A DNA stretch of 64,000 nt, taken from positions 66,332,580-66,396,579 of the forward strand of contig NC_085138.1 in assembly GCF_035046485.1 (NCBI RefSeq). Reading direction: 5' to 3'. The notes under the pieces were generated by a model. That model saw only the letters and a list, made by a program, of their open reading frames with translations, ran no database searches and was not told the DNA's origin. The stretch is from Aedes albopictus. Taxonomy: Eukaryota > Arthropoda > Insecta > Diptera > Culicidae. Of the stretch, positions 44,803-55,293 are shown in pieces; positions within the stretch are counted from its first letter, which is position 1, and each line of letters begins with the position of its first letter. Both the position numbers and the translations under genes were made by a program.

Positions 44803-45640
44803 TAGTTCATATCATATCAAAATGATAACAAAATATGTTATGAATTTCAGCCTCAAAATCACTACTTTCTATCAAAGTTTGATACAATTTTGAAACGTTA
44901 TTTTCCAAATGTCGAAGACTCCAAGGAAAGTTGTAATACAATAAGTTATCAAACAACCTTAAAAACACAATGTGATATAATATAAATATAGTATTTTGGA
45001 TGTTGAACATGATTATATCACAATAAGTTTTAAAGATCATGGTTTGTTATAATTATGTTATATTTTTGCTACAATTTTCTTGTTGGGCTACTCAGCGCCG
45101 CAAATACCGAACGTATGGCCATTGTTATGACTAGTTTCCACTTCGTGAGCACAGTGTAAAAAGATAAGACAACTAATGATCAAGTAATGATTCCGCTTCA
45201 AAATTATTTGATCAGTTCGCAGATGGAAAGTACGTTAAGAATAACACTAGTAACGCCTTCCGTGCAATGCAAATGGATATTTAACTTTTTCGTGCGTAAA
45301 AAAATAGTTCACTCTATTATTCCGTTAGGAAAAGTCACGTTACTCCCCATACTGGATCTGTTGTCAAAATTACTTGCAAAAAATGAGGAATTTTACTTGA
45401 GCGCTTTACTTAGAAACAGGAAACTTAGCTTTAAATGAGAGCTAAATACGTGAAATGTGATGGTACTTTACACGCATGGGGCGATTGCTTGGCTAAAGAA
45501 AACAACAGAACATTTGGATGCATACATAGCGAGGGATGTCATAAGTAAAACTTTTGAGACGTTTCTGATAGATATGCTTCATGAGCTCTACGGAAAATCG
45601 GATACTGATACAAATACTGATGATCCCCCATAGGAATGAC
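44803..45640. other. AT-rich host repeat end, then unassigned DNA
   Basis: 44805-45080 is AT-rich and ends gctacaattttcttgttggg, the style of a transposon end. It may be continuous with 42851-42907 and 40965-41045 once the two insertions are removed. 45080-45640 has no recognisable feature. The 83-codon frame at 45187-45438 is not recognised. Confidence 0.4.
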
Positions 45641-46120
45641 TTCAAATGACTAAAATTTTCACGATTTGCAGGAGGGGCATTCGTGCAGATATTCCTTTTA
45701 TGAGTTCAGAAATAATTCTTCTAGAGATTCCTCCAAACATTATTGTAGAATTTATTCCTTTTCCAATACTGCTCAACAACTTTCTCCATGATTATCCAAA
45801 GGAATATCGGCAGAAATTCCTTTTAAGATTTTGCTTTTTTATACAAACTTGTTTCTCGCAGTATTTACTAGAATGATTCAAGCAAAATTCGTTCAGAAAT
45901 TCTTCCTTGGATTTGGTTCGCGATTATTTAGGAAACTCCATCAAGGATTGCTATGTGCATGTATTCTTTCATGTGTATCTTCAAATATTTTTGTTTGAAT
46001 TTACCATTAGAATTCTCCAGGAAATTTCTCAAGAATTCTAGATATTTCGCCGAGGTTTGTCAAGGAATTCATCCATAGATATTTTAAAACACGCAATGCC
46101 AAGACAAATATGACAAAGAT
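45640..46120. repeat. Degenerate family A repeat
   Basis: gagattcctccaaac, cagaaattcttcc and ggaatttctc-type motifs at irregular 23-24 bp spacing. Confidence 0.6.
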
Positions 46121-46123
46121 GGA

Positions 46124-46302
46124 GCGGACCTGGTGTGGTGGTTAGAACACTTGACTAACACGCCGAGGACCTGGGATCGAATCCCACTCCCAACAAACTC
46201 ACAAAATGTGGGTTCTCTTCCTTCGGAAGGGAAGTGAAGCATGGGTCCCGAGACTAACTAGCCTAGGGCTAAAAATCTCGTTAATACAGATAAAAAAAAG
46301 AT
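46124..46302 (+). mobile_element. tRNA-derived SINE, type 3
   Basis: A-box-like TGGTGTGGTGGTTAGAACAC at 46131-46150 and B-box GGGATCGAATCCC at 46173-46185. The body ends ctcgttaatacagataaaaa with an A-rich tail. Inserted within family A. A weak aaagat duplication is seen at both sides. About 180 bp. Confidence 0.85.
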
Positions 46303-48475
46303 AAAGTTTCGGAGATTATCTCAGGGGTTCATACAAAAAAATTTCTAGTGGTTTCCTTCAAAAATGCAAGTTTTTTTCTGGAACTATTTCAGAAACTATT
46401 GTAGAATTTTTTCCACAATTTCCTTAAGTCTTATTTATTTAGTATTTTTCACTAAAAAAATGTCAAGTGATTCTGATAGTTTCTTCAGAGGTTTTTTCGT
46501 CAAAGATTTCACCAAAGATTCTCTCAGCAATCCTACAGAAATTGCACCACAAAAATCTATTCCATGGGATTTTTCAAATAATTTATCAAGAATGTCTTCT
46601 ATGAATTCCTGTTCGTTCAGGAATTTTTGAAAGATTCTTTCCAATATTTTTTTTAAACAATCATTCCGAAGTTCTCTAAAAAAATATTCCAGGATGTTGT
46701 TTGTATCTGCAAGATTTTCTTTCGGAGATTTTCATGCAGATATCCCTGAAGAAAATGTATAAAAAATCATCAATTAATTCCTCCAGAAATATCTCCAGGA
46801 GTTCCTTTAAAAATTCCGTCAGAAATTCTTCCAGGGATCTCTCAGAAACTTATTGATGAATTCATGAAAGATTTCCATCAGTTCTTTTGTAAGCAAATTC
46901 TGCAGCCATTCTGAAGACATTTTTCAAGAGATTCCTTTAAAAGCTTGAAATCACTTTCAGAGATCCTCAGGAAGACTCTCAAGATTTTTACTAGGAATCA
47001 AGGAAAGATAACTCTTGAGTTTTTTCAGGTACTTTCTTAGAAAGTTTTGTCCAAGAATCGCTGCAGAAAATTTTCAAGAATGTCTTCAAGGAACCTACAA
47101 AGTTAAAACTATTAGTTTTTCAAGAAGGGATTCTTTCAGACAATCATCCAGAGATTGCTTCAAAATTTCTTTCACAGATGCTTGCAAGAATTCTACCAGG
47201 CATATTTTGTGCAACTTCTGGAAGAACTTCTGAAAAAAAAACCCTGGTGGAATATTTGAAACAAAGAAATAATTCGCAGAGAAATTTGTAGAAGTTCCTG
47301 AACACATCATAGAGGGAATTTTCAATTTGATTATTTCCAGGATTACCTGGAAGGGCTTCCCAAATGAATCCCTAGAAAAATATCTGAAGTAATCCCTGGC
47401 GGAGTTTCATGATGAACTCTTGGGAATCTACATGAATAATTCCTGGATAAATTTCTGGAGACACTCTCAAGGGAATTTATGTAGGGAACATGCTGAAAAA
47501 ATCCATGGAGCAATTTTGAAAGCAATCCATAGAAGATTTCTTAATGGAATCCTTAAACAAATTTAAAAAGGTGTCTCACAAAGAAATTCTGAAGATATCT
47601 CCAGGAAAATTTCGTAGGGAATCCCTGGAAAAATAAACTGCATAAAACTTTGGAAGAAGAATTCCCGAAAGAGTCTGTTGAAAATTTTCTAGAGAAATCC
47701 GTGAAGAAATTTCTCAAATTTCTGAAGGAATTCTGAATTTTGGAGTTTCTGAAGGAATTGCTGGAAGAATTTCCGAAGCAATCCAAGAATGATTTCCTGA
47801 AAGAACTCTTGTACGGAATTTGGAAAGAATTGAAGAAGGAAAGTTTTCTAGAGAAGATTTTGAAGAAATTTTTTGAGGATCCTCTTGAGGTAATTCGGAA
47901 TGAAATTCTAGAGCAATTTTTTAAGAAATCCATGGCACTTTTGAAGGACATCCGTAATACACTTTCTGAGAGGATTTTTTTTAGAGATTTTCTAATGGAA
48001 TCCATGGAGCAATTCTGGAAGAATCCATGAAGAAATTTCCGAAGACATTTCTGATTGATTGTTTATTAAATTCACTGGAAAATTTTCTGAAGGAACAGTT
48101 TTGAGAATTTCTAATTTTTTTTTACAGGAATCCAATGATGTAATATCTGAAGATATCCATGAATTGTTTTCCAAATGCATCCTTTAATAAATTTCTGAAG
48201 GAATTCCTCGAAGAATTTCTGAAGGAATCACTAAAGGATTTCTGAAAAAAGACATGGATGAGATTCTGAAGCAATCCTTCCAAGGATTTCTAAAATAACC
48301 TTTTGAGAAATTTTGGAGAAATAGCTAATAAAATATCTGAATGAACCCTTGCAAGATACTCTAGAAATCCCTGGACAAAATTTAGGTATGAATGATTGAT
48401 ATTTTTTAAGAGCTTGTAGAATGATTTCCGGTGAATTTTGGGGAGTAATTCATGAACGCTCAAAATTTATTTAAA
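46303..48475. repeat. Degenerate family A repeat, 2.2 kb
   Basis: Largest continuous block of the decayed 23/24-bp family. In the best preserved part (48190-48300) ttctgaaggaat recurs every 23-24 bases. Stop-poor frames of up to 150 codons on both strands (47553-48005 minus, 47740-48030 plus) are lysine/serine-rich by-products, not genes. Confidence 0.78.
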
Positions 48476-48571
48476 AGCTGGTTACTCAGTTAGTAACTTG
48501 GAATAACCTCGATGACACCACTGGTCGAATCCAATGTTGCTGCAGGAATTGATCGATAAGTTGCCCTCATG

Positions 48572-48895
48572 CCGGGGCCCGTAGCGCAATTGGTCACACG
48601 TTTGCTTCATAAGCAGATGGTCATGGGTTCAATCCCAGCCTCGGCACTTTCGTCAGTTACTCCTTGAGAGCAGCTGACACTGACCCTCTTCTGAGCCTCC
48701 ATGGCTCAAACGGACCCGGACACATGGGCATCGGCAAAGGGCACCTCATAATGGACACCCAATCGGTCTGGAAAAAGGAACAACCAACAGCAACACATCA
48801 TCATCCTCGTGCTCATCATTCTACCATGATAGGGTAGAAAGTGAAAGCATCGAAATGGCAACCAGTTAGAAATAGAAGAATTAGAATAGAATAAA
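48572..48895 (+). mobile_element. tRNA-derived SINE, type 2, copy 2
   Basis: Head gccggggcccgtagcgcaat with A-box, then B-box GGGTTCAATCCC at 48625-48636. The body shares acggacccgga and ctcgtgctcatcattctacc with the copy at 52595. The 3' end lies near agaatagaataaag. Confidence 0.9.
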
Positions 48896-48899
48896 GCCC

Positions 48900-49690
48900 T
48901 AGAGTATGCTTTAATGATATGCTGCTGAAGGGTCCTGAATATCTCGTGACGCTTGTGGACGTTTTACTGCGATTTCGACAGGGAAAAGCCGCCATATGAT
49001 TCGAAATTCTGAATATCCCAGGTAACAGTTTGATGCTGCACAAACGTTTTTCAAACTATTTTATGACAGCCTCGGTTTGAACAAAAGCTGAGCTGAGAGC
49101 TGAGAGGTAGAATCCTTTATTCCGCTCCTTAACATCTTATTTTGGTGATTTTATTCAACCTTCAGCTGATTTGAGGTTCATTGAAAGGCTGATTTAACCA
49201 GTAAGCAATCTAATTTATTTGATATGTAAAAATTAAAATAAAAACACTCTCGTGATTTCATTTTTTACCATTAGCGGCTTTCTATTTCCAGAAGAGATGT
49301 TTAGGAATGTTGATATTGATTTTTGAGAAACTGGGAATTGAACTCAAACTTCCTGATTTATAGTCCCTCACCTTAGCACAAACGCCCCACACATTTGTAT
49401 GAATATCCTCGGAAACGAGAGCATTCCTTGTTGTGTCTAAATGATCAAGAACAAAAGTTGAACTAATCCTGTATTGAGGCTGAAGAAGCTATGTGTGCTC
49501 TACGCAAATTTTCTTGGATCAGCTGTCAAACATTATTTGAGTAAATGAATAATATTTTATTCAACTTGGTATTCAGCAATCTTTGTATTGCTGATTAAAG
49601 AGGTTGAACAAGCCATACTTCAGACCAATATCAATTGTTATTATGTTCTACTACTGACACCATTTCCCAGCCAATATCCATCTTATACTC
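48900..49690. other. Unassigned DNA with a tRNA-like scrap
   Basis: No gene. 49325-49395 read on the minus strand has B-box-like GAGTTCAATTCCC and an A-box-like TGTGCTAAGGTGAGG, possibly a SINE head. 49018 has the CCCAGGTAACA motif seen in the hairpin MITE. Confidence 0.4.
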
Positions 49691-50260
49691 TCACTGTTCA
49701 GCATTCATTGTTACTTGGGATGTTCCTCCAAATCCATGATGGAGACAGATGGTTGCAGTCCTTTCGTTGGATAAGCAGTCCGGAGGAAGAAGTACAAGTC
49801 TACGTGATCATCGTGGGGATGTTCGGTGCATCCAGCTCGCTATATACAGCGCAGTTTGTGAAGAATTGGAATGTTTCTTGCTACAGTGAACAGTAGCTCA
49901 AGGCAGTGGAAGCAATGACCAAGAATCACTACGTTAACGACTTCCTCGATAGCGTCAACTCAGTGGAAATTTGATAAGATACTATCCAACGAGAAGGAAG
50001 TGCTAGACCGACTAGGATAGATGAGTACAGCGATCAGTAAACCACTGCCAGTAGACAAAGACCGAATATACGAAAGTGTTCTGGGCGTAACATGGATTCC
50101 GTCGTAAGATGCCTTCACATTCAATCACCAGGGCTTGCAGGAAGTACTAGGTTCTGATTGGGAGGCACCAACGAAGCGCCAGGTCCTGCGTATTGTGATG
50201 AAGCTCTACGATTCCTTATGATTCATCGAACACTTCGTCATCCAAGAGAAAATCTTGATG
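49691..50260 (+). pseudogene. BEL/Pao reverse transcriptase, broken
   Basis: Reads MFLQIHDGDRWLQSFRW, VGMFGASSSLYTAQFVKNW, then the active-site region YVNDFLDS (about 49929-49952), where the first catalytic aspartate of YVDD is replaced by asparagine. Then come LGVTW, a stop, TFNHQGLQEVLGSDWEAPTK and KLYDSL before another stop. Several frameshifts and stops make it inactive. Confidence 0.88.
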
Positions 50261-51429
50261 TGTTACCGTTGCGATGATCTGCGTTTGTTTATTTGTATTT
50301 TTTAGAATATTGTTAGATTTGATGTTAGTAATTGTTAGTTAAAATTAATTAGTTCTTCATATTAATTGTTAGTAAAATTATGATTTGATTGTTAATAATA
50401 ATAATAATAATTATTATTATTATTATTATTATTTATTTACGACACTTTACCATAGTAGGCATTCGTGTCGGGTGTTAATAATTGTTAAAACTTGTTAATA
50501 TTGTAAAACACTCCGAGAAAGCTAGGGACAACATTTGTTAACACACGAATACACATTGAACACGCCTAACACCTAAAAGCACGGAGGGTTCGAAAAAAAG
50601 GGGATATAGAGTTGCCATATGTAAAAAAAAGAGAAATAAAAGAGTCCAATGAGGGAAAAGGAAGGAAAAGGGGGAAGCTGGCTACTGGGTCGAATAGTGC
50701 TAAAGCTAAAGCCTATTCTAATCTCGAGCTCATAGCGAACGGACGAGAAAAAACCTCTCCACCTAATTAAAGAGACCGTTGGAAGTTTGTAGTCGGTGCT
50801 ACTAAAAGTTATAGTTTTACCCGAGTGCAATTTGAAGTTGGAATCAGGTATATTAAGCAGAAGTTTGCCGTTTTAAGTATTTCTCACGAAACCCAGTAGC
50901 TCCCCTAATGCCAAATATAATCCTAACCCCTATTAGGACCCATTATCGTTGGCCTGCTAAAGGTCCACCACGAGCCGCCAAATTCCGTGGTGAACACCTG
51001 GAAGCAGCCTAGAAGGACCGCTTGAGGGCCTCCGTCTAAAAAGTGCCCAGTACGACGACCCGTTTGAGAGTCCATAGCGTCCTCTGACCCCTTGGTGCAA
51101 CCCTGAAAGACCCCAGTACTCCGGTCAAGCCGCGCCCCGGTCAACCGTTTTGTGTTCTCCGAAGACCTCAGGGACCTGCGAGGACGTCCTGGACCCGTGG
51201 ACAGCCCGAAACCCCGCCAGATCGTCAAGATCCCCTCCACGTGCTGCACTTCCGCCGGCCGGCCTCATCGAGACGAGATACACGCCACACCTCCCACACT
51301 CACACACCTCGTAAGTCAAATAAATCAATTTAAGAAAGAAGAGTGCGTTTTCTTGAACCCTTGACGAGCTCACGCCGACCCTAAGAGTCTCTTGTGCTAG
51401 GGCAGGTCCATCCGACCCGCCAGGTAACA
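50261..51429 (+). mobile_element. 1.17-kb solo LTR inserted in BEL/Pao pol
   Basis: Begins TGTTACC and ends GGTAACA, the inverted ends of an LTR. Flanks are GATG (left) and TATG (right), a 4-bp duplication with one change. AATAAA at 51320-51325 precedes a GC-rich terminal part. No internal domain is present. Pol similarity stops at the left end and resumes just after the right end. Ty3/gypsy is likely from TSD length but unproven. Confidence 0.82.
50388..50445. repeat. (AAT)n(ATT)n palindromic microsatellite
   Basis: Six or so AAT units run directly into ATT units and form a perfect self-complementary run inside the solo LTR. It is a candidate for slippage and for sequencing uncertainty. Confidence 0.9.
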
Positions 51430-52550
51430 TATGCATGAGATTTAGCTGACAGGTACAAACTGGGACGAGCTTATTATGGAGCAACCACGCGAACCTTGGA
51501 CAAGATGCATGGAACAATATCAGCAGATCAACGAAGTAAACGTTCCGCGCTTCTTCTTCAAGGATTCCTGCCCACTGCAAGTCAGCGATATACAGGCCAA
51601 TGTGCTCACGGATGCGATGCGATCGTGTCTGCCTGTGCATTAGGGTGGCCCACACTTATATGAAAAACAAAAATATCGAAAAATACCAAGTCTTACCTCC
51701 TAAATTAGTTGTTTTGGACTCCCAGAAGCTACGTTCAAAATTTGAGCAAAATCGGTTGAGCCTAAGGGGGCGCTCAAAACGCTTGAAGTTTGTATGGGAA
51801 AACTTGGCCAAATGTATGCAGAAATTTTAAGTTTTCGAATTTTCCCGCTAGGTGGCGCTGTAAGCGTTCAATAATCAAACCCTTTGGTATTATTGTAGGT
51901 GACTATATGCCAGAGAACTTTGTCGAAGACCGCAAAGTGATCCGACGGCTGTGAAAAAAGTTATACGCTAGGCAAAGTGAGGCAAAGTATTGAAATTTCA
52001 TTATTGATATTATTCCTTTACATGTATTGGAAAAATAACAATAAAGTTTATCCTCACTTTTCCTAGGGTATAACTTTTTTCACAGACGTTGGATCACTTT
52101 GCGGTCTTCGACAAAGTTGTTTGGCATATAGTCACCTACAATAATAAGAAAAAGGGTTTGATTATTGAACGCTTACAGCGCCACCTAGCGGCAAAATTCG
52201 AAAACTTAAAATTTCTGCATACATTTGGCCAAGTTTTCCCATACAAACTTCAAGCGTTTTGAGTGCCCCCTTAGGCTCAACCGATTTTGCTCAAATTTTG
52301 AAAGTAGCTTCTGGGAGTCCAAAACAACTGATTGAGGAGGTAAGACTTGGCATTTTTCGAAATTTTTGTTTTTCATATAAGTGTGGCCCACCTTACTGTG
52401 CATACATCACATATGTGGGCTGCCTTAGAATCACAGTGGCCGGAAAAAGTCAGTGCATGTTGATCGCAGTGAAAACAACACTTGCGCATCTTCGAACGCT
52501 TTCGATTCCACGATTGGAATTGCAGACCGTCTATTACAACCAGGTGTGAC
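51430..52550 (+). pseudogene. BEL/Pao pol, later part, split by the MITE
   Basis: 51440-51600 reads GTNWDELIMEQPREPWTR and QQINEVNVPRFFFKD. A frameshift then leads to the DAIVSAC-type block just before the MITE. After the MITE, 52404-52550 reads YVGCLRITVAGKSQCMLIA and LRTLSIPRLELQ, the family's K-R-V-A-P-L...SIPRLEL signature in altered form. It ends at a stop near 52547. Confidence 0.82.
51641..52395. mobile_element. 755-bp foldback MITE with perfect 8-bp TSD
   Basis: TAGGGTGGCCCACACTTATA at the left end pairs with the right end to about 330 bp of arm. The centre is about 51960-52060. CTGTGCAT lies exactly at 51633-51640 and 52396-52403. The 8-bp duplication points to hAT or a relative. 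The pol reading of the host element continues across the site when the insert and one duplication copy are ignored. Arms include a mirrored 65-codon frame that is a by-product. Confidence 0.93.
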
Positions 52551-52594
52551 AGACACCACTGCTATCTCTTGGTGCGTAGCTTACCTAAATTATC

Positions 52595-53010
52595 CCAGCC
52601 AGTGGCGATGAACACGTTCTGGATGGCGCTCCTCAGCCCCGGTACTTGCAATTTTTCGTCAGTTGCTCTTCCTCTCGTGAGCTGCTGACACCTGACCCTA
52701 TTCTGAGCATATGCTCTAACGGACCCGGAAACTTAGATATTGGCTAACGGCAACTCATAATGGACCCCCAATCGGACTGGAAAAGGAACAACAGCGACAC
52801 ATCAACTCAGCACCCTCGTGCTCATCATTCTACCATGAACAGGGTAGAAAAGTGACAGCAGCGCAGAGGGGAAGTACAGTTCGATATAGTAGAACAAGAA
52901 TAGAACACATTTAGGCGCTGTACAAAAAAAAGTGTAAGTGCAGCCGCCAATTGGAATCGCTCACGCAGTGCCCTTGTGGACGAAAGAGCTGTAAATTAGG
53001 TTAAGTGGTT
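52595..53010 (+). mobile_element. tRNA-derived SINE, type 2, copy 3 (head damaged)
   Basis: The tRNA-like head is degraded (cctcagccccggtactt), while the body is well kept: cctgaccctattctgagc, acggacccgga, ctcgtgctcatcattctacc. The 3' part gtaagtgcagccgccaattggaatcg matches the inverted copy at 22045-22075. Confidence 0.85.
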
Positions 53011-53115
53011 GAAGAACAAAAAACAATACTTTCTTTAAAACAGTCCCAAGCAAAAGAACTTCCAACAGGCTTCTTTCCTTCCTTCCACAAATCAAGGAAA
53101 AAATCTTCGCCTTAA
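53011..53115. other. Short unassigned spacer
   Basis: No recognisable feature; ends in the TTAA target. Confidence 0.3.
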
Positions 53116-53469
53116 GGCGAAACTGGAAGCATTTCCTCACTTTTTGGCTTTTGATTTTTTTTATTAAATAACGAAGCAATATTTTCAAAATCGGTTTTCG
53201 TGCACATGTAGAGTATGCATCAAGGTATCTTCTGAATTTTTGTTGTAGTGGAAAATGTTTTTCGTTTTTGCAGAAACTATTTTTGAACAAAATTTCACAA
53301 AAAAATGGTTCCTGCGAAAACGGAAAACATTTTCCACCTCAAAAAAAAAATAAGGAGACACCTTGATCTATACTCTACATGTGCACGAAAACCGATTTTG
53401 AAAATATTGCTTCGTTATTTAATAAAAAATCAAAAACCGAAAAAATGAGAAAATGCTTCCAGTTTCGCC
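53116..53469. mobile_element. 354-bp TTAA foldback MITE, complete copy
   Basis: GGCGAAACTGGAAGCATTTC at the left and its complement at the right, with TTAA at 53112-53115 and 53470-53473. The arms meet near 53290. TTAA duplication suggests piggyBac-type mobilisation, although ends starting GG are unlike classic piggyBac CCC. The truncated copy at 2269-2595 differs by about 15-20 percent by eye. Confidence 0.92.
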
Positions 53470-53473
53470 TTAA

Positions 53474-54779
53474 AATGAAAGGATTATCTCTGATTACACA
53501 CAATTAGCGAACTCGATTCGTTAGAAGGAAATCGTTTTTACAAAGCTTCTTGCTTACCATGGGGACGAACAGCACTTGATGAGCCGGGGCAGCGGACGAT
53601 ACAAAACAAAGGTTAGATAACTAGTGCAATACAGAGCACGTGGGTAGAGGAAATTGCAATGTTCTCGAGGTGGCTCCATTAGCGCATTTTATGTAGGTAT
53701 GTATGCTAGAACTAATTGGCGATGCAATTCAATTGGTTTCAAAATGTACAATTGAATGCATAAAAAATTTATTGGAAATGCTTTTAAAATGAAAAAAAAA
53801 ATCCAAGTAGTTGACGTTACGTCAAAATGTATTTTCGCCATTGCCTTAAGAATATGTGCTCTGCTTTGAGCCGCCATGTGATCGTCTATTATACTTTAAT
53901 TTAATGATTTTAATGATTATTTTGTTACTATTCATGCCAACATTTCCTTTTCCATAAGAACATGTCAGCCATAAAACATTCTCGAGTTTTAAAATACGCC
54001 ACATGACGATTGGAAAATTTGGAGGATAAGCATTGAAAAAACGGAACAACAACAACCCGGCTAAAGCTTTCGAACGCATCAGACCGAAACGTAGAAATAG
54101 CATTTTATGATCCCCGCTAGACCTTTTCGTTTTCGTCCCCACTAGGGTAATGGGGAGCCAGATGGCTCCTTTCGGTTTTGCTCCAGGCCATACCAAAGTG
54201 GAAAGGATATTGGCAGATGGGGAAAAAAAGGAAGCACTCGTAAAACCGATTGTCGTGCTTCAAAGGGAACTGTCGGATCTGTGTGGTAGGTAGGTACGTA
54301 CATATATCGTCCTTTTGCTGGCACCGTTTTATTGTTTATCCATTATTAAAAACTATATTAATGTTTGACTAAACTTTAACCCAAAGGGTCGCACTGTTTA
54401 ACCTGAAGGAAATATTTATTTTTATCTTGTAGACGGGTATGGGTTATGCGACGACGCTTCCCGTTTTTCTGACTTAAACATAACTTCCTCGAAATGCGGA
54501 ATACAGGCAAGCGCGAAATGAAATCTTTGTGGGTAATCAAATTGATAGGTAGAGCACTGCATGCGGGATTGGAAACGGTAGATTTACGAACATGTACTCT
54601 TATAATAGCCCACAAAACAACCGAGCTGAAAGGTACCTATTCTCGCATCCAAACGACCAGTGAATGTGCTTCCTCACCCGGCTATTACATAGTTTATGAT
54701 TATGTGATTATATCATCGCCCGAAATGTCTGTACTCGGTACAGGTTGTGCCGATGCATATTTCGATATATTGTTTAATT
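53474..54779. other. Unassigned DNA
   Basis: No repeat array or TIR pair. Frames at 53846-54196 (116 codons, minus) and 54494-55081 (195 codons, plus; its last third is satellite) show no recognised domain. Confidence 0.4.
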
Positions 54780-55015
54780 CACGGGGAAATCCCGCAAGGA
54801 ATTCCCGGGAAAATTCCGTAAAAAAAATCCGAAAGGAATTTCCCAGGAAATCCCAAAATAGGATGCCCGACGAAATCCCGGGGGAATCTCGGAAAGAATT
54901 CCCGAGGGAATTTTGGGAAGAACTCTCAGGGAAATCTCGGAAGGAATTCAAGGGGAATCTCAGAAAGAATTCCCGGGGAATCTCGGAAGGAATTCCCGGG
55001 GAATCTCGGAAGGTC
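54780..55015. repeat. Left, graded part of the 23-bp array
   Basis: Units are diverged at 54780-54900 and approach the perfect 23-bp unit by 54960-55015. This gradient is expected at the edge of an array kept uniform by unequal exchange. Confidence 0.85.
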
Positions 55016-55293
55016 TCTCTCTCTTCTTGGCGTAACGTCCTCATTGGGACAAAGCCTGCTTCTCAGCTTAGTGTTCTATGAGCAATTCCACAGTTATTAA
55101 CTGAGAGCTTCCTCTGCCAATGACCATTTTGCATGCGTATATCATGTGGCAGGCACGAAGATACTCTATGCCCAAGGAAGTCAAGGAAATTTCCTTTACG
55201 AAAAGATCCTGGACCGACCGGGAATCGAACCCGTCACCCTCAGCATGGTCATGCTGAATACCCGTGCGTTTACCTCGGCTATATGGGCCCTGC
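55016..55293 (-). mobile_element. tRNA-derived SINE, type 1, copy 5, inserted in the satellite
   Basis: The head on the minus strand (TATAGCCGAGGTAAACGCAC... with B-box GGGTTCGATTCCCGG near 55218-55232) and body (cttagtgttctatgagcaat) are the cleanest of the five copies. The tail is CT-rich on the plus strand (tctctctct at 55013-55022). AATCTCGGAAGG borders both sides but is also part of the satellite unit, so it cannot be told from a true duplication. Confidence 0.9.

Larger units (their letters stand above)
49691..52550 (+). mobile_element. BEL/Pao retrotransposon pol fragment with two nested insertions
   Basis: Three pol pieces in order: 49691-50260 (reverse transcriptase), 51430-51632 (connection region) and 52404-52550 (RNase H-side block). 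They are separated by a solo LTR (50261-51429) and a foldback MITE (51641-52395). The BEL/Pao assignment rests on the GMF, Y-DD-FLDS, LGVTW and SIPRLELQ motif series. Its own LTRs, gag and the rest of pol are not seen, so it is a truncated relic. Confidence 0.88.

Noticed and set aside
47553..48030. 150-codon minus and 96-codon plus frames
   Set aside because: Low-complexity by-products of degenerate family A repeat, mirrored on both strands.
49691..52550. Integrated virus
   Set aside because: The motif series is that of a BEL/Pao LTR retrotransposon pol. No envelope or RNA-virus genes are visible anywhere in the window.
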